DNA of 21,623 nt from the NCBI GenBank assembly GCA_045562555.1, contig JBJKVO010000005.1:1-21623 (forward strand). Direction: 5' to 3'. A program made the position numbers and the translations under genes. The notes beneath the pieces were generated by a model. The model was not told the origin of the DNA. It saw only the letters and a program-made list of their open reading frames with translations, and ran no database searches. Below, in pieces: positions 1 to 7,185 of the stretch. Source of the stretch: UBA2588 sp002339805 (GTDB lineage: Bacteria > Chloroflexota > Dehalococcoidia > Lucifugimonadales > UBA3495). Position 1 is the first letter of the stretch; every line of letters starts with the position of its first letter.

Positions 1-157
1 TGACCGTACCGATGTGCCAAAAAATGCTTACTCTACTTCAGGAAATCGTGGCCAATATACAATCGTTGTTCCTTCTCATAATCTCGTGATTGTTAGACGC
101 GGTCTAGATTATGGAAACCAAGGTTTAACCGCTGGGACCTATTACGAGAAATATTAA
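1..157 (+). CDS. C-terminal end of a serine hydrolase (beta-lactamase/CubicO family), 5' end outside window
   Basis: The frame starting at base 2 is open from the window edge to a TAA at 155-157 and encodes 51 residues. The segment reading GQYTIVVPSHNLVIVRRG matches the last strand pattern of class C beta-lactamase-like serine hydrolases, where a Gly-Gln precedes a strand of the form V-V-P-x-x-x-L-V-V-V-R. The catalytic Ser-x-x-Lys and Tyr motifs would lie upstream, outside the window, so activity cannot be judged. The gene ends 34 bases before the thioesterase gene on the same strand, so the two may be cotranscribed. The family call rests on this short tail only. Confidence 0.6.
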   Translation, partial: DRTDVPKNAYSTSGNRGQYTIVVPSHNLVIVRRGLDYGNQGLTAGTYYEKY

Positions 158-191
158 AAGCGTTCCCTGAAAACTAATCTTAGGAGTTAGT

Positions 192-629
192 GTGGGTAAG
201 GAGTGGCGCGAAAACGGTAGGAACTGCTATAAATATTACACGCAGATTCCAACGAGATGGATGGATAATGACGTCTATCTCCATGTCAATAATGTAAATT
301 ACTACTCATTTTTTGACACTGTTATCGGACTTTATCTGATTAACAAGTCAGGATTAAATATTACAGATGATCCGGTCGTGGGTTTTTGCGTAGAAAGCTC
401 ATGTAGTTACTTCAAACCTCTACAATTTCCAGAAGTGGTGGATGCAGGGTTACGAGTTACGCACCTGGGTCACTCTAGTGCGCGCTATGAGATTGGCTTA
501 TTTCGAGACAGAGAAGAATCATTGTCTGCTGCTGGATACTTTGTACATACCTTCGTATCAAGAGCAACACATAAACCCCATAAAATCCCTGACAAGATTA
601 GGATAGCGCTAGAAAAAATTTCTTCTTAG
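192..629 (+). CDS. Acyl-CoA thioesterase, 4HBT-type hotdog fold
   Basis: This 145-residue protein has the size of a single hotdog domain. The N-terminal motif RWMDNDVYLHVNN (residues 22-34), followed by a YYSFFD stretch, corresponds to the R-W-x-D-x-D...H-x-N-N...Y-x-x-F-F signature of 4-hydroxybenzoyl-CoA thioesterase/FadM-like enzymes. Asp25 or Asp27 would be the catalytic carboxylate. Such enzymes hydrolyse acyl-CoA thioesters in the cytoplasm; the substrate cannot be told from the sequence. The start is GTG at 192, supported by a TAGGAG Shine-Dalgarno stretch just upstream (from about 181). There is no signal peptide. The gene follows a serine hydrolase gene and converges on the NHL gene. 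Family assignment is firm, physiological role unknown. Confidence 0.85.
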   Translation: MGKEWRENGRNCYKYYTQIPTRWMDNDVYLHVNNVNYYSFFDTVIGLYLINKSGLNITDDPVVGFCVESSCSYFKPLQFPEVVDAGLRVTHLGHSSARYEIGLFRDREESLSAAGYFVHTFVSRATHKPHKIPDKIRIALEKISS

Positions 630-703
630 TTAAAATTGAACTTAGTCCAGACTATCAAAAATTCTAGCTACTACGTAAATCACTAGAAATTAACATTTGC
701 TAA

Positions 704-728
704 AGCCCATATTAAGGACGAATGGGCT
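704..728 (-). terminator. Possible terminator hairpin spanning the stop codon of the NHL gene
   Basis: The arms AGCCCAT (704-710) and ATGGGCT (722-728) are perfect 7-base complements around an 11-base spacer. On the minus strand the hairpin includes the last codons of the beta-propeller gene and its TAA and is followed by a short T stretch. It could end transcription of the five-gene block, but the T-run is short and the stem overlaps the coding end. Confidence 0.3.
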
Positions 729-1932
729 CAAATTTCTGAATTCTCTTAGCATGTTCAACTTCCCCTGTATAAATGTTACCTATCGAATCTATACCTATTG
801 CGTTTATCCAATGAAGTTGACCAGCATACCGACCGTTACCACCAAAAGATCCAAGCGTTTCCCCACTCTGGCGATCTACAATCCAAACCCTATTGTTAGT
901 CCCATCTGCCATATAAAGATACCTCTGCTCAGGGTCTTTGGAGATGACCAATTTATACATGGAACCACACGGAGGAAGAGACTTTCTGACACCCACGCCA
1001 CCACACTGTTCCAGTCCTAATCTCTGTCCAGGCGTCCCCTCTGCTACATAAATATCTCTAACCCATGTCCCATTCTTCTGAAATACCTGAATTCTATTCT
1101 GACCACGTTCTCCAACGTAAACTAAACCATCAGTAGAGATCTCTAAAAAATGTAGATCAGGAACAAAATTAACCTCTTCTGGTGGGCGTTGTCCCTCCCA
1201 TTCATATCCTTCAATAGGATCATTAGAAATTTCACTTAAGGCCATACCGTGGCCACCCCAGCCACGTTTATAATCACCTGTATCCATGTCATAAACCAGC
1301 ACCCGCTTCCAGTTAATGATATAAATCTCTCGGGAATCCTGGTCGAGTTGAAAGCGACCTTTGTTTGACAGAACATCCGTCTGTGTATTGTCCTCTTCTA
1401 ACTCCATACCTTCTGGCGGACGATGATCAAAATCCCAAACTAGCTCGCCATTCCGCGTAAACTTAAGAATGCTGTCTTGGGGTCTTGTACCACCTATCCA
1501 GACAAAACCATCTCTGTCAGCTATAACAGTCTGCAACGCTGTTGGCCATTTAGGATGGAATCCTGGGCCTCCCCAGGCATTAAGTACATTACCTTCCTGG
1601 TCCATCTCAATAACCTCGGGGCTTCGCACACAACAATCTATTCGAGGCGGCTCATCACCACCACCAATTTCATCACCCTCAACGCCATTTCCACGGTTTA
1701 AAAACCAGATATGATCCATGTGATCTACATAGATACCCGTGACCTGCTGCATGCTCCATCGGTTTGGTAACTGTCCTGGCCAAAAGGGATCCACCCTAAA
1801 CAAAGGGGCACCGTTTTCATCTATGGCCTGCTCAGTCTGAGCGCTTACAAGGTCAGAAGCACTTAAAACACATACAACAATAATTGACAGAAAAAGCAGA
1901 TCAATTGGTAACCACCTTATCTTTGTGCTCAT
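712..1932 (-). CDS. Secreted NHL-repeat-like beta-propeller protein
   Basis: This 406-residue protein starts with a Sec signal peptide: a hydrophobic core at about residues 10-28 and a likely cut after VSA31. The rest is made of repeated blade-like units in which a short D-x-x-G or D-x-D-G turn is followed by a strand such as VWIGG, IYIIN, VYVGE, LYMAD or IYTGE and then an x-x-V/I-x-x-F/Y strand. This is the pattern of NHL-type and 6-bladed propellers. Such propellers bind ligands or proteins, and some relatives are lyases or lactonases; no catalytic set is identifiable here. The mature part has four cysteines, C100 and C101 as a vicinal pair plus C310 and C322. The ATG is preceded by an AGGGGGTG Shine-Dalgarno. 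It is the last gene of the minus-strand block, 80 bases after the partner gene. Fold call good, function unknown. Confidence 0.75.
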   Translation of the reverse strand: MSTKIRWLPIDLLFLSIIVVCVLSASDLVSAQTEQAIDENGAPLFRVDPFWPGQLPNRWSMQQVTGIYVDHMDHIWFLNRGNGVEGDEIGGGDEPPRIDCCVRSPEVIEMDQEGNVLNAWGGPGFHPKWPTALQTVIADRDGFVWIGGTRPQDSILKFTRNGELVWDFDHRPPEGMELEEDNTQTDVLSNKGRFQLDQDSREIYIINWKRVLVYDMDTGDYKRGWGGHGMALSEISNDPIEGYEWEGQRPPEEVNFVPDLHFLEISTDGLVYVGERGQNRIQVFQKNGTWVRDIYVAEGTPGQRLGLEQCGGVGVRKSLPPCGSMYKLVISKDPEQRYLYMADGTNNRVWIVDRQSGETLGSFGGNGRYAGQLHWINAIGIDSIGNIYTGEVEHAKRIQKFEPIRP

Positions 1933-2012
1933 GAGGCACCCCCTAATCTTTTGTTACTTGACTGCCATTAAAAAATCTTTGATACCCTTTTTATTGAGTT
2001 CATCTTTAGTAA

Positions 2013-2792
2013 TCAATTTTCACAAACACCGCCCGGACAACGGTTATTTTCCTGACATACATATTCCACAATTCCAGCTGCATCCCATTCAGGTTTAGAT
2101 TGAATCTCAAATTCTTGTGACCAAGGTCTTGTGAAGATTTTAGGGTCATTAATAGTTAATTCATAGCTAATGGCGTCAGCAGTTTTCCATTTAATACGTT
2201 CAATGGTTGTCAGTGCATCACTGTGCATACGGTACTCATTAGAATCTGTATAAAAATAATCATCGAGCACCCAGCGTTTGAAATTTGTTGTCTCAATAAC
2301 GAGAGTATCACCCTCCCAGTGTCCTACTGGGTCACCATAAAAAGATGGTTCTATATAGTCCCGATGATCCCGACCATCCAAAGGAATAATGCGTGTCATA
2401 GCCTGAAATTCATGAATCATGATCAGGTAGTCCTCCGATTGTTGCCAACGCATTGCATAAGCTGAGAGGATTCCTGAAGGAAACCCTGACGGCATGCAAA
2501 AGTTGCGTGGCTCATCATGGCGCGGATCTCCAGTACGTGGTTCCAAAAAATCTTCTCCGCCCTCAAGCAATGGTGGAAAATACTTGCGATCAAAAATCGT
2601 GGCAGAGCTTCCACCGTCTTCGTCGTGATCAAGCTGCAAAGGCCATTGATAGATGCCGCTAAAATCAGGCTTACCGCCCTCATCTCGAACTATATCCATA
2701 GTCTCTTGAGCGACAACATTCAAAGTTAAGAACGGGCTAACGATTAAGCCTATTAACATGAACTTTCTATAAAACAAATACATAACCTTCAT
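2013..2792 (-). CDS. Secreted protein of an uncharacterised family (PDFSGIY / GHWEGDTLVIET), partner of DUF6152
   Basis: I chose the ATG at 2792 (259 residues) because it gives a clean signal peptide (hydrophobic residues about 11-25, likely cut after VVA28), has AGGGTG upstream, and lies 16 bases after the DUF6152 stop. An earlier in-frame ATG at 2876 would overlap that gene and add a polar extension. The mature protein shows the signatures of a family I recall as widespread in environmental bacteria but without known function: PDFSGIY (42-48), FCMPSGFP (98-105), GHWEGDTLVIET (157-168), a motif around INDPKIFTRPW (214-224), and a C-terminal E-Y-V-C. Cysteines are C99, C246, C252 and C257, the last two forming a CPGGVC tail. 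The C-terminal half of the gene at 14745-15749 is homologous. It is probably periplasmic; no catalytic role can be assigned. Confidence 0.8.
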   Translation of the reverse strand: MKVMYLFYRKFMLIGLIVSPFLTLNVVAQETMDIVRDEGGKPDFSGIYQWPLQLDHDEDGGSSATIFDRKYFPPLLEGGEDFLEPRTGDPRHDEPRNFCMPSGFPSGILSAYAMRWQQSEDYLIMIHEFQAMTRIIPLDGRDHRDYIEPSFYGDPVGHWEGDTLVIETTNFKRWVLDDYFYTDSNEYRMHSDALTTIERIKWKTADAISYELTINDPKIFTRPWSQEFEIQSKPEWDAAGIVEYVCQENNRCPGGVCEN

Positions 2793-2808
2793 ATTTAACA
2801 CCCTAATA

Positions 2809-3177
2809 CTACCTTGCAAATACATTACTACCGTCAGACCGTGTGACTTGACGCCCAGCCGCATTATTTGAACCATCCCTTGCCCGGAATCCCTGTACTG
2901 TAATAGTCATCCCTATTTCAAGTACGCTTTTATATACGCCCCTACGCATAAGCATATTTGGCGAACCACCTGAGATTGCCCATTTCTCAATCTCGCCTTG
3001 TTCATTGGCAACATCAATGTAATACCAAATATGAGGACTCTGCCATTCAACTTCAGTGATGACACCATTAAGAGAAATCGGCGACTCACGATCATATTCT
3101 GCATTGATAGAATGGTGTGCTAAAACAGATGCAGACGACAGAAACCAGAAAAAACCAAATAATAATAGATGTTTCAT
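2809..3177 (-). CDS. DUF6152-family small secreted protein
   Basis: This 122-residue protein has a signal peptide with a clear V-L-A cleavage site after residue 20, so the predicted mature chain begins with His-His-Ser. The family pattern is visible: HHS, D29, a G-V-I-T-E-V-E-W strand, SPH (47-49), a second strand ending in W, a G-x-P-x-x-L-x-R-R-G segment (71-80), and a G-x-x-I-T-V-x-G-F-R-A-R-D-G strand (89-102). This is an OB-like or small beta-barrel pattern by appearance only. The ATG has AAGG upstream. The gene lies immediately before the partner gene with a 16-base gap, so the two are very likely cotranscribed. The same domain forms the N-terminus of the fusion protein at 14745. Function is unknown; a metal-binding role is discussed under findings. 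Confidence 0.85.
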   Translation of the reverse strand: MKHLLLFGFFWFLSSASVLAHHSINAEYDRESPISLNGVITEVEWQSPHIWYYIDVANEQGEIEKWAISGGSPNMLMRRGVYKSVLEIGMTITVQGFRARDGSNNAAGRQVTRSDGSNVFAR

Positions 3178-3246
3178 TCTTAAAACCTTTTACCTCTGCT
3201 AATAGAACAATTGCCAATAGCTTTTTACAACAGGGTGAATACAACC

Positions 3247-4497
3247 TCAATATTTTTTTTCGCTTTCGTCATATCCAAGATATACGAATAAAAAACATAT
3301 TAAAACAAACAAACATGCCGCACTAAGCGCTAAAGACGCATGAATCCCAATCACACCACCTACAATACCAATCGTGATACCTGAAAAAGTCCTCATTCCC
3401 AACGCTGACATTGTAAAAAGCCCAATAACTCGTCCACGAATTTCTTGTGGCGCCCTTAACTGAACAAGCGTCTGTGCCATCGCAAAAAATGAGAGCTCTA
3501 AAAACCCAACCATAAACAAAAACATTAGCGCTAAAGAATAACTGGTTAAAGCGGAAAAAATACCGAGAGCGCAACACCAGAGCATTGCTAAAATTAAAGC
3601 GGTCTTAGGTCTGGCTTCTAACAATCCACGCGACTCAAGAGCCAAGCCTGCAACTAATGCACCAAATGCATCAGCACTTAATAAAGCACCATAGGCTAAT
3701 CCTGGGTTGCCATACCCCAGATCAAAAGCAAACGCTGGCATCTGAGGCTGATAACCATTACCAATAAAAAAAGCTGCGCCACCACCTAATAAGGTCATAG
3801 TAACCACTACACGGTTTTCAGCAACAGACCTTAGCGTAAAAAGAAGATCAGAAAACCCTTTAAACTCGCGTTCAATTGAAGAAGGTTTGTTTCTGAAACG
3901 TGGCCCAAAAGGTGCTTTCCATAACCAAATCACGAGTGGAAGATAGATGAGAGCATTCACAAGAAGCCCATAAGCTGGACCTAACAACAACATCAAACCA
4001 CTGCCAATAGCAGGGCCCCCAAGTAGCCCAAGGTAACGCCCAGTGGCATTAAGACGAATCGCACTTTGAAGCTCCTCAGGACCTACTATGTCATGCACTA
4101 AAATTTGAGTTGCCGGTGCCCACAGGACTCCTGCCAAACCATGCAAACTTAACAAGACAACAGCATGCCACATCTCAATGACATCAAAGAGGAAGAGTAG
4201 CCCCCATACACAGGAGACAAGAATAAAGAAGCCCATACCAATTTGAATTATTCTTCTAGGATCAAATCTGTCCGCTAAGGAACCTGACCAGAAAGAGAAA
4301 AAAAGGAAAGGAAGCCAGTGAGAAACAATAGCAAAACCACCTAATGCTGGTGACTGAAACTTTTCAAAAAGAATCCAGTAACTAATAACATGTTCGATGG
4401 AATCTGCCATCATCGCTAGCGATGAAATGATAAAATAAACTCGAAAGGCAGGATGCCGTAAGGCAGCAAAAGAACGTTGAGAAGAACTAGTTTTCAT
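3247..4497 (-). CDS. MFS transporter, EntS-like (MFS_3 type)
   Basis: This 416-residue inner-membrane protein has about 12 hydrophobic segments. The opening F-x-x-L-R-H-P-x-F-R and the loop 2-3 motif GSLADRFDPRR (72-82) are typical of the major facilitator superfamily branch that includes EntS. In the second half, RAPQEIRGRVIG gives the equivalent loop 8-9 motif. Members are usually proton-driven exporters of small molecules such as siderophores or drugs; the substrate cannot be read from sequence. It lies 63 bases downstream of the TctC-like gene and 69 bases upstream of the DUF6152 gene, all in one direction, so it may be the membrane component of that block. Only a weak GGACAGG lies upstream of the start. 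Confidence 0.85.
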   Translation of the reverse strand: MKTSSSQRSFAALRHPAFRVYFIISSLAMMADSIEHVISYWILFEKFQSPALGGFAIVSHWLPFLFFSFWSGSLADRFDPRRIIQIGMGFFILVSCVWGLLFLFDVIEMWHAVVLLSLHGLAGVLWAPATQILVHDIVGPEELQSAIRLNATGRYLGLLGGPAIGSGLMLLLGPAYGLLVNALIYLPLVIWLWKAPFGPRFRNKPSSIEREFKGFSDLLFTLRSVAENRVVVTMTLLGGGAAFFIGNGYQPQMPAFAFDLGYGNPGLAYGALLSADAFGALVAGLALESRGLLEARPKTALILAMLWCCALGIFSALTSYSLALMFLFMVGFLELSFFAMAQTLVQLRAPQEIRGRVIGLFTMSALGMRTFSGITIGIVGGVIGIHASLALSAACLFVLICFLFVYLGYDESEKKY

Positions 4498-4560
4498 AAA
4501 GAAAAAAATACCTGTCCGAACAAATATATTCGGCGCCTAGCTACTTAGTCTCTTATAAAT

Positions 4561-5649
4561 TTATTCGCCGTCTGGCCTTGCATATTTGGTTAAAAGAGCC
4601 CGAACATTGCTAGGTGCATTAGACATCTCACTAACTACACGAGTACCCTCAACATAACTAATTAAAGGCATCCGCACACCAAACAATTGAAGCTCCTCTG
4701 TACGAAAATCTTCATCATCAGTAGTCGCAACAAAACTTTCTCTTAATATTCGTACTGCTTCTTCTGGGGCATCAGGTGGAAGAAAAGCGGCATGACCAAA
4801 GGTATTGATAGTTGGTTGTAACCACTTATAAATTTCGAAAATTTCCCCTGAAGGCGCCTGTCCCTTTAATTGTGTATAAACATCAACAAAACTAGGTATG
4901 CCGGCAGCGGCTTCCTCATTTAACAGATTTCCAGCCTGGTCTACCCTGGGGTTATGCCAAAGTGAAAGTGCCTGTCCTGTTTGAACCATTGGACCTTCAA
5001 TTGAAAAACGGTAAAGGGTCAATCCAGCCGTTTGCATATCAACCTCCCCTCTACGTACGGCATTAAATACCTCATTCGCACCAGAAAACCCAGTGATGTA
5101 CTCATAATCAACGCCCAGCATATCTAATGCCATTCGGCCTAAAATATCATAGTGATGTGCTGGGTTTTGACCAGCATACTTTAGTCCACGTGCAGACAAT
5201 AACTGCTCAATATTTGGTACTTTTTCAGTACGAACATAGACCATATTAGGACTTTTTAATCCACCAATAAGCGGCATGTGTTCAAACTCAGCCCTAAGCC
5301 CCGGCAACCCTAGAATCTCAGCAGTACCGGAAAATGGAGAAAAAAGAATATTTAATCCATCTGGATCAGCAAGCTCATAACCATAATTCCAAACACGAGT
5401 GCCACCACCGCCAGGAATATTTCGCACCACCATGGTTGGGTTTCCTGGAATATGCTCCTGCCAGAATCTAATAAAAGTTCGTAATGCTAGATCGGTTCCA
5501 GAACCAGGTCCCCGGCCTATGTATATAGTTATCGTCTTTCCAGAGTAGAAAGCTGCCTGAGAAAAAGCAGTAGAATGGAAGCATCCTAAGAGTAGAAACG
5601 TAAGAAGTAATAGACCTAATGTTTGAAAAAGCTTGTGTCCTTTCATCAT
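4561..5649 (-). CDS. Tripartite tricarboxylate transporter (TctC/Bug) type substrate-binding protein, orphan
   Basis: The 362-residue protein has an N-terminal export signal. A Cys at 23 in L-L-G-C could be a lipobox, but cleavage near S30 is also possible. The mature start follows the Bug pattern: K-T-I-T-I-Y-I-G-R-G-P-G-S-G-T-D (38-53), a V-x-N-I-P-G-G-G-G block (75-83), and A-D-P-D-G-L (94-99). Later segments (GLKYAGQNPAH, the alternating V-D-x-Q-T-A-G region) also fit periplasmic binding proteins of this family, which bind small carboxylates and other organic acids. No tctA or tctB membrane genes are present in the window; the next gene is an MFS permease. Two adjacent ATG codons (5649 and 5646) are possible starts. 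It heads the minus-strand block and diverges from the bicupin gene over 68 bases. Confidence 0.85.
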   Translation of the reverse strand: MMKGHKLFQTLGLLLLTFLLLGCFHSTAFSQAAFYSGKTITIYIGRGPGSGTDLALRTFIRFWQEHIPGNPTMVVRNIPGGGGTRVWNYGYELADPDGLNILFSPFSGTAEILGLPGLRAEFEHMPLIGGLKSPNMVYVRTEKVPNIEQLLSARGLKYAGQNPAHHYDILGRMALDMLGVDYEYITGFSGANEVFNAVRRGEVDMQTAGLTLYRFSIEGPMVQTGQALSLWHNPRVDQAGNLLNEEAAAGIPSFVDVYTQLKGQAPSGEIFEIYKWLQPTINTFGHAAFLPPDAPEEAVRILRESFVATTDDEDFRTEELQLFGVRMPLISYVEGTRVVSEMSNAPSNVRALLTKYARPDGE

Positions 5650-5717
5650 AAAAACTATAGAATTTTCCTAAGAAGATCACGGATAATACGCGGCAACTGG
5701 GCTCCCGGAAAGAAATA

Positions 5718-6554
5718 ATGGCTGAACTATTCAATCACGACTCTGTAAAAATCGATGTCTTACCGGGTGGCGCAAAGCGACAACGATTGATCGATAATAA
5801 CCGAATTAATGGTAGTGAGTGTGTATTCGATCGAATTACGCTAGAGAGCAATACTACATTTGATATCAATACAGCCGAAACTGATATTACTTGGGTGCAG
5901 CTTCTCAAAGGATCCGCAGTTTTGTATAGCGAAGAAGAGGAATGGGTATTAGCTGAATCACATGTTTTTTTTATGGGCCCTGGTTCTCGTGGAAAATTAA
6001 GCGCTAGCACAGGCGCTATTTTTATTTTGCTTAATGTCACTAATGCTCTTAGTTTTGATCCAGGTCTTGCAAGTACTAACTCAGAAATACAGTTTTTTGA
6101 CTTAGGATCAGAACCAGTTCTGGAATCGAAGCATGATGAACGTACTCGAGTCTACATCGTGACCAAGAAACTATTTGGGACTACAGCTCTTGCGGGAGAA
6201 CTCGTTATTTTTCCTGCAGGGTCCATGAGTGCTAATCACCATCATACTGGTGCTGAGCATTTTCAATATATCTTACGTGGTGAAGGTACTGTATTCCTGA
6301 ACGAGACTCCCCATCCACTAAAAAGTGGTGATCTTGTTTATAAATATGATGGCGAAAGGCACTACTGCCATAATAATGGTGAAGAAGAATTTGCCTTCGT
6401 AGAATTTTTTGTGCCTGGCAAGTGGGAAACTGTCTGGGCTGATCCAGAACGAAGTTGTACTTGGTCCCCTACAGGCCAGAATCTTCGAGGCGGAACTGCT
6501 AGTAGAGACATTACAGCTCATACAAGCGATGGAACTATTTACGATGATGTTTGA
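5718..6554 (+). CDS. Bicupin protein with one intact metal site
   Basis: This 278-residue cytoplasmic protein consists of two cupin domains. The C-terminal domain (about 150-235) has nearly complete motifs: G168-x5-H174-x-H176-x3-E180-x7-G188 and G204-x7-G212-x2-H215-x3-N219, so H174, H176, E180 and H215 would bind a divalent metal. The N-terminal domain (about 20-115) has the strand pattern but lacks the His/Glu set and is probably structural. Bicupins of this layout include dioxygenases, isomerases and regulators of small-molecule metabolism; I cannot choose among them. GGAAAG lies just before the ATG. Divergent placement from the TctC-like gene suggests it may act on, or respond to, the same compound, which is an inference. 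Confidence 0.75.
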   Translation: MAELFNHDSVKIDVLPGGAKRQRLIDNNRINGSECVFDRITLESNTTFDINTAETDITWVQLLKGSAVLYSEEEEWVLAESHVFFMGPGSRGKLSASTGAIFILLNVTNALSFDPGLASTNSEIQFFDLGSEPVLESKHDERTRVYIVTKKLFGTTALAGELVIFPAGSMSANHHHTGAEHFQYILRGEGTVFLNETPHPLKSGDLVYKYDGERHYCHNNGEEEFAFVEFFVPGKWETVWADPERSCTWSPTGQNLRGGTASRDITAHTSDGTIYDDV

Positions 6555-6615
6555 CTACGAGTTAGTCAAAGCATGGATTGAAGCTCTGCGCTCTAAGCGT
6601 AATAAATAAAATCTC

Positions 6616-7089
6616 ATGAAAGCTATGCAATGGAAACATCCAATTCATTTCCTGGCATATGGCTTTGGCTCTGGACTAATGCCTGTAATGCCAGGAACTT
6701 TTGGCACCCTCGTTGGCATTGGTTTTTTGTATGTCCTATCGTCTTTAGACCCACTTTCCTATGCAGCGGTTGTATTAGTCGGCGGTTTATTAGGTATTTT
6801 TATATGCGAAAAAACCGCTAAAAATCTGGGTAAAAAAGACCCAGGAAGCATAGTTTGGGATGAAATTATTGGTTTTTTAGTTGCTATGTACCTAATTCCA
6901 CATAAATGGTATTGGGTATTAGCTGGTTTCGTTATATTCCGGATATTCGATATCTGGAAACCATATCCAATTAAGGCTATTGAGAAAAATCTAGGAGTAG
7001 GCCTGGGAATCATGGCAGATGATATCGTTGCCGGGCTTTATACACTTTCAATATTGCATGGAGTTCGTTGGGGATTCGAGATCCTTTGA
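6616..7089 (+). CDS. pgpA: Phosphatidylglycerophosphatase A
   Basis: PgpA dephosphorylates phosphatidylglycerophosphate to phosphatidylglycerol at the inner membrane. The 157-residue length matches the family. Diagnostic motifs are all present: GFGSG (16-20), PGTFGTL (26-32), DPGSIVWDEIIG (75-86), RIFDIWKPYPI (109-119) and GLGIMADDIVAG (129-140), which carry the conserved acidic residues of the active site. There are about four hydrophobic segments. In many proteobacteria pgpA follows nusB and thiL; here it follows a bicupin gene with a 61-base gap, so the usual context is lost. No clear Shine-Dalgarno is seen before the ATG at 6616; an ATG at 6625 is a possible alternative. Confidence 0.93.
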   Translation: MKAMQWKHPIHFLAYGFGSGLMPVMPGTFGTLVGIGFLYVLSSLDPLSYAAVVLVGGLLGIFICEKTAKNLGKKDPGSIVWDEIIGFLVAMYLIPHKWYWVLAGFVIFRIFDIWKPYPIKAIEKNLGVGLGIMADDIVAGLYTLSILHGVRWGFEIL

Positions 7090-7168
7090 ACCATTGAAAC
7101 AAACAGAATTAATATTACAACCTGCAACTAATATAGTGCTTAACACTTCCTATGTAGGCATATTTTTT

Positions 7169-7182
7169 GTTAATTAATTAAC
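7169..7182. repeat. 14-base perfect palindrome between convergent pgpA and gamma-glutamyltransferase genes
   Basis: GTTAATTAATTAAC is its own reverse complement and lies directly before the GGT stop codon on the minus strand. It is AT-rich and could be a weak terminator element or a protein site, or chance in AT-rich spacer. Confidence 0.35.
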
Positions 7183-7185
7183 GAG

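Noticed and set aside
661..690. Inverted repeat TTCTAG / CTAGAA in the spacer after the thioesterase gene
   Set aside because: Only 6 AT-rich pairs with a long loop and no T-run; expected by chance in such spacer.
697..1020. Plus-strand open frame of 107 codons opposite the NHL gene
   Set aside because: It is antisense to a well-supported signal-peptide protein and has an unstructured composition without family motifs.
6531..6609. Small frame overlapping the bicupin end (M-E-L-F-T-M-M-F...K-R-N-K) just before pgpA
   Set aside because: It overlaps a well-supported gene end, has no Shine-Dalgarno and no recognisable family; most likely a shadow frame.
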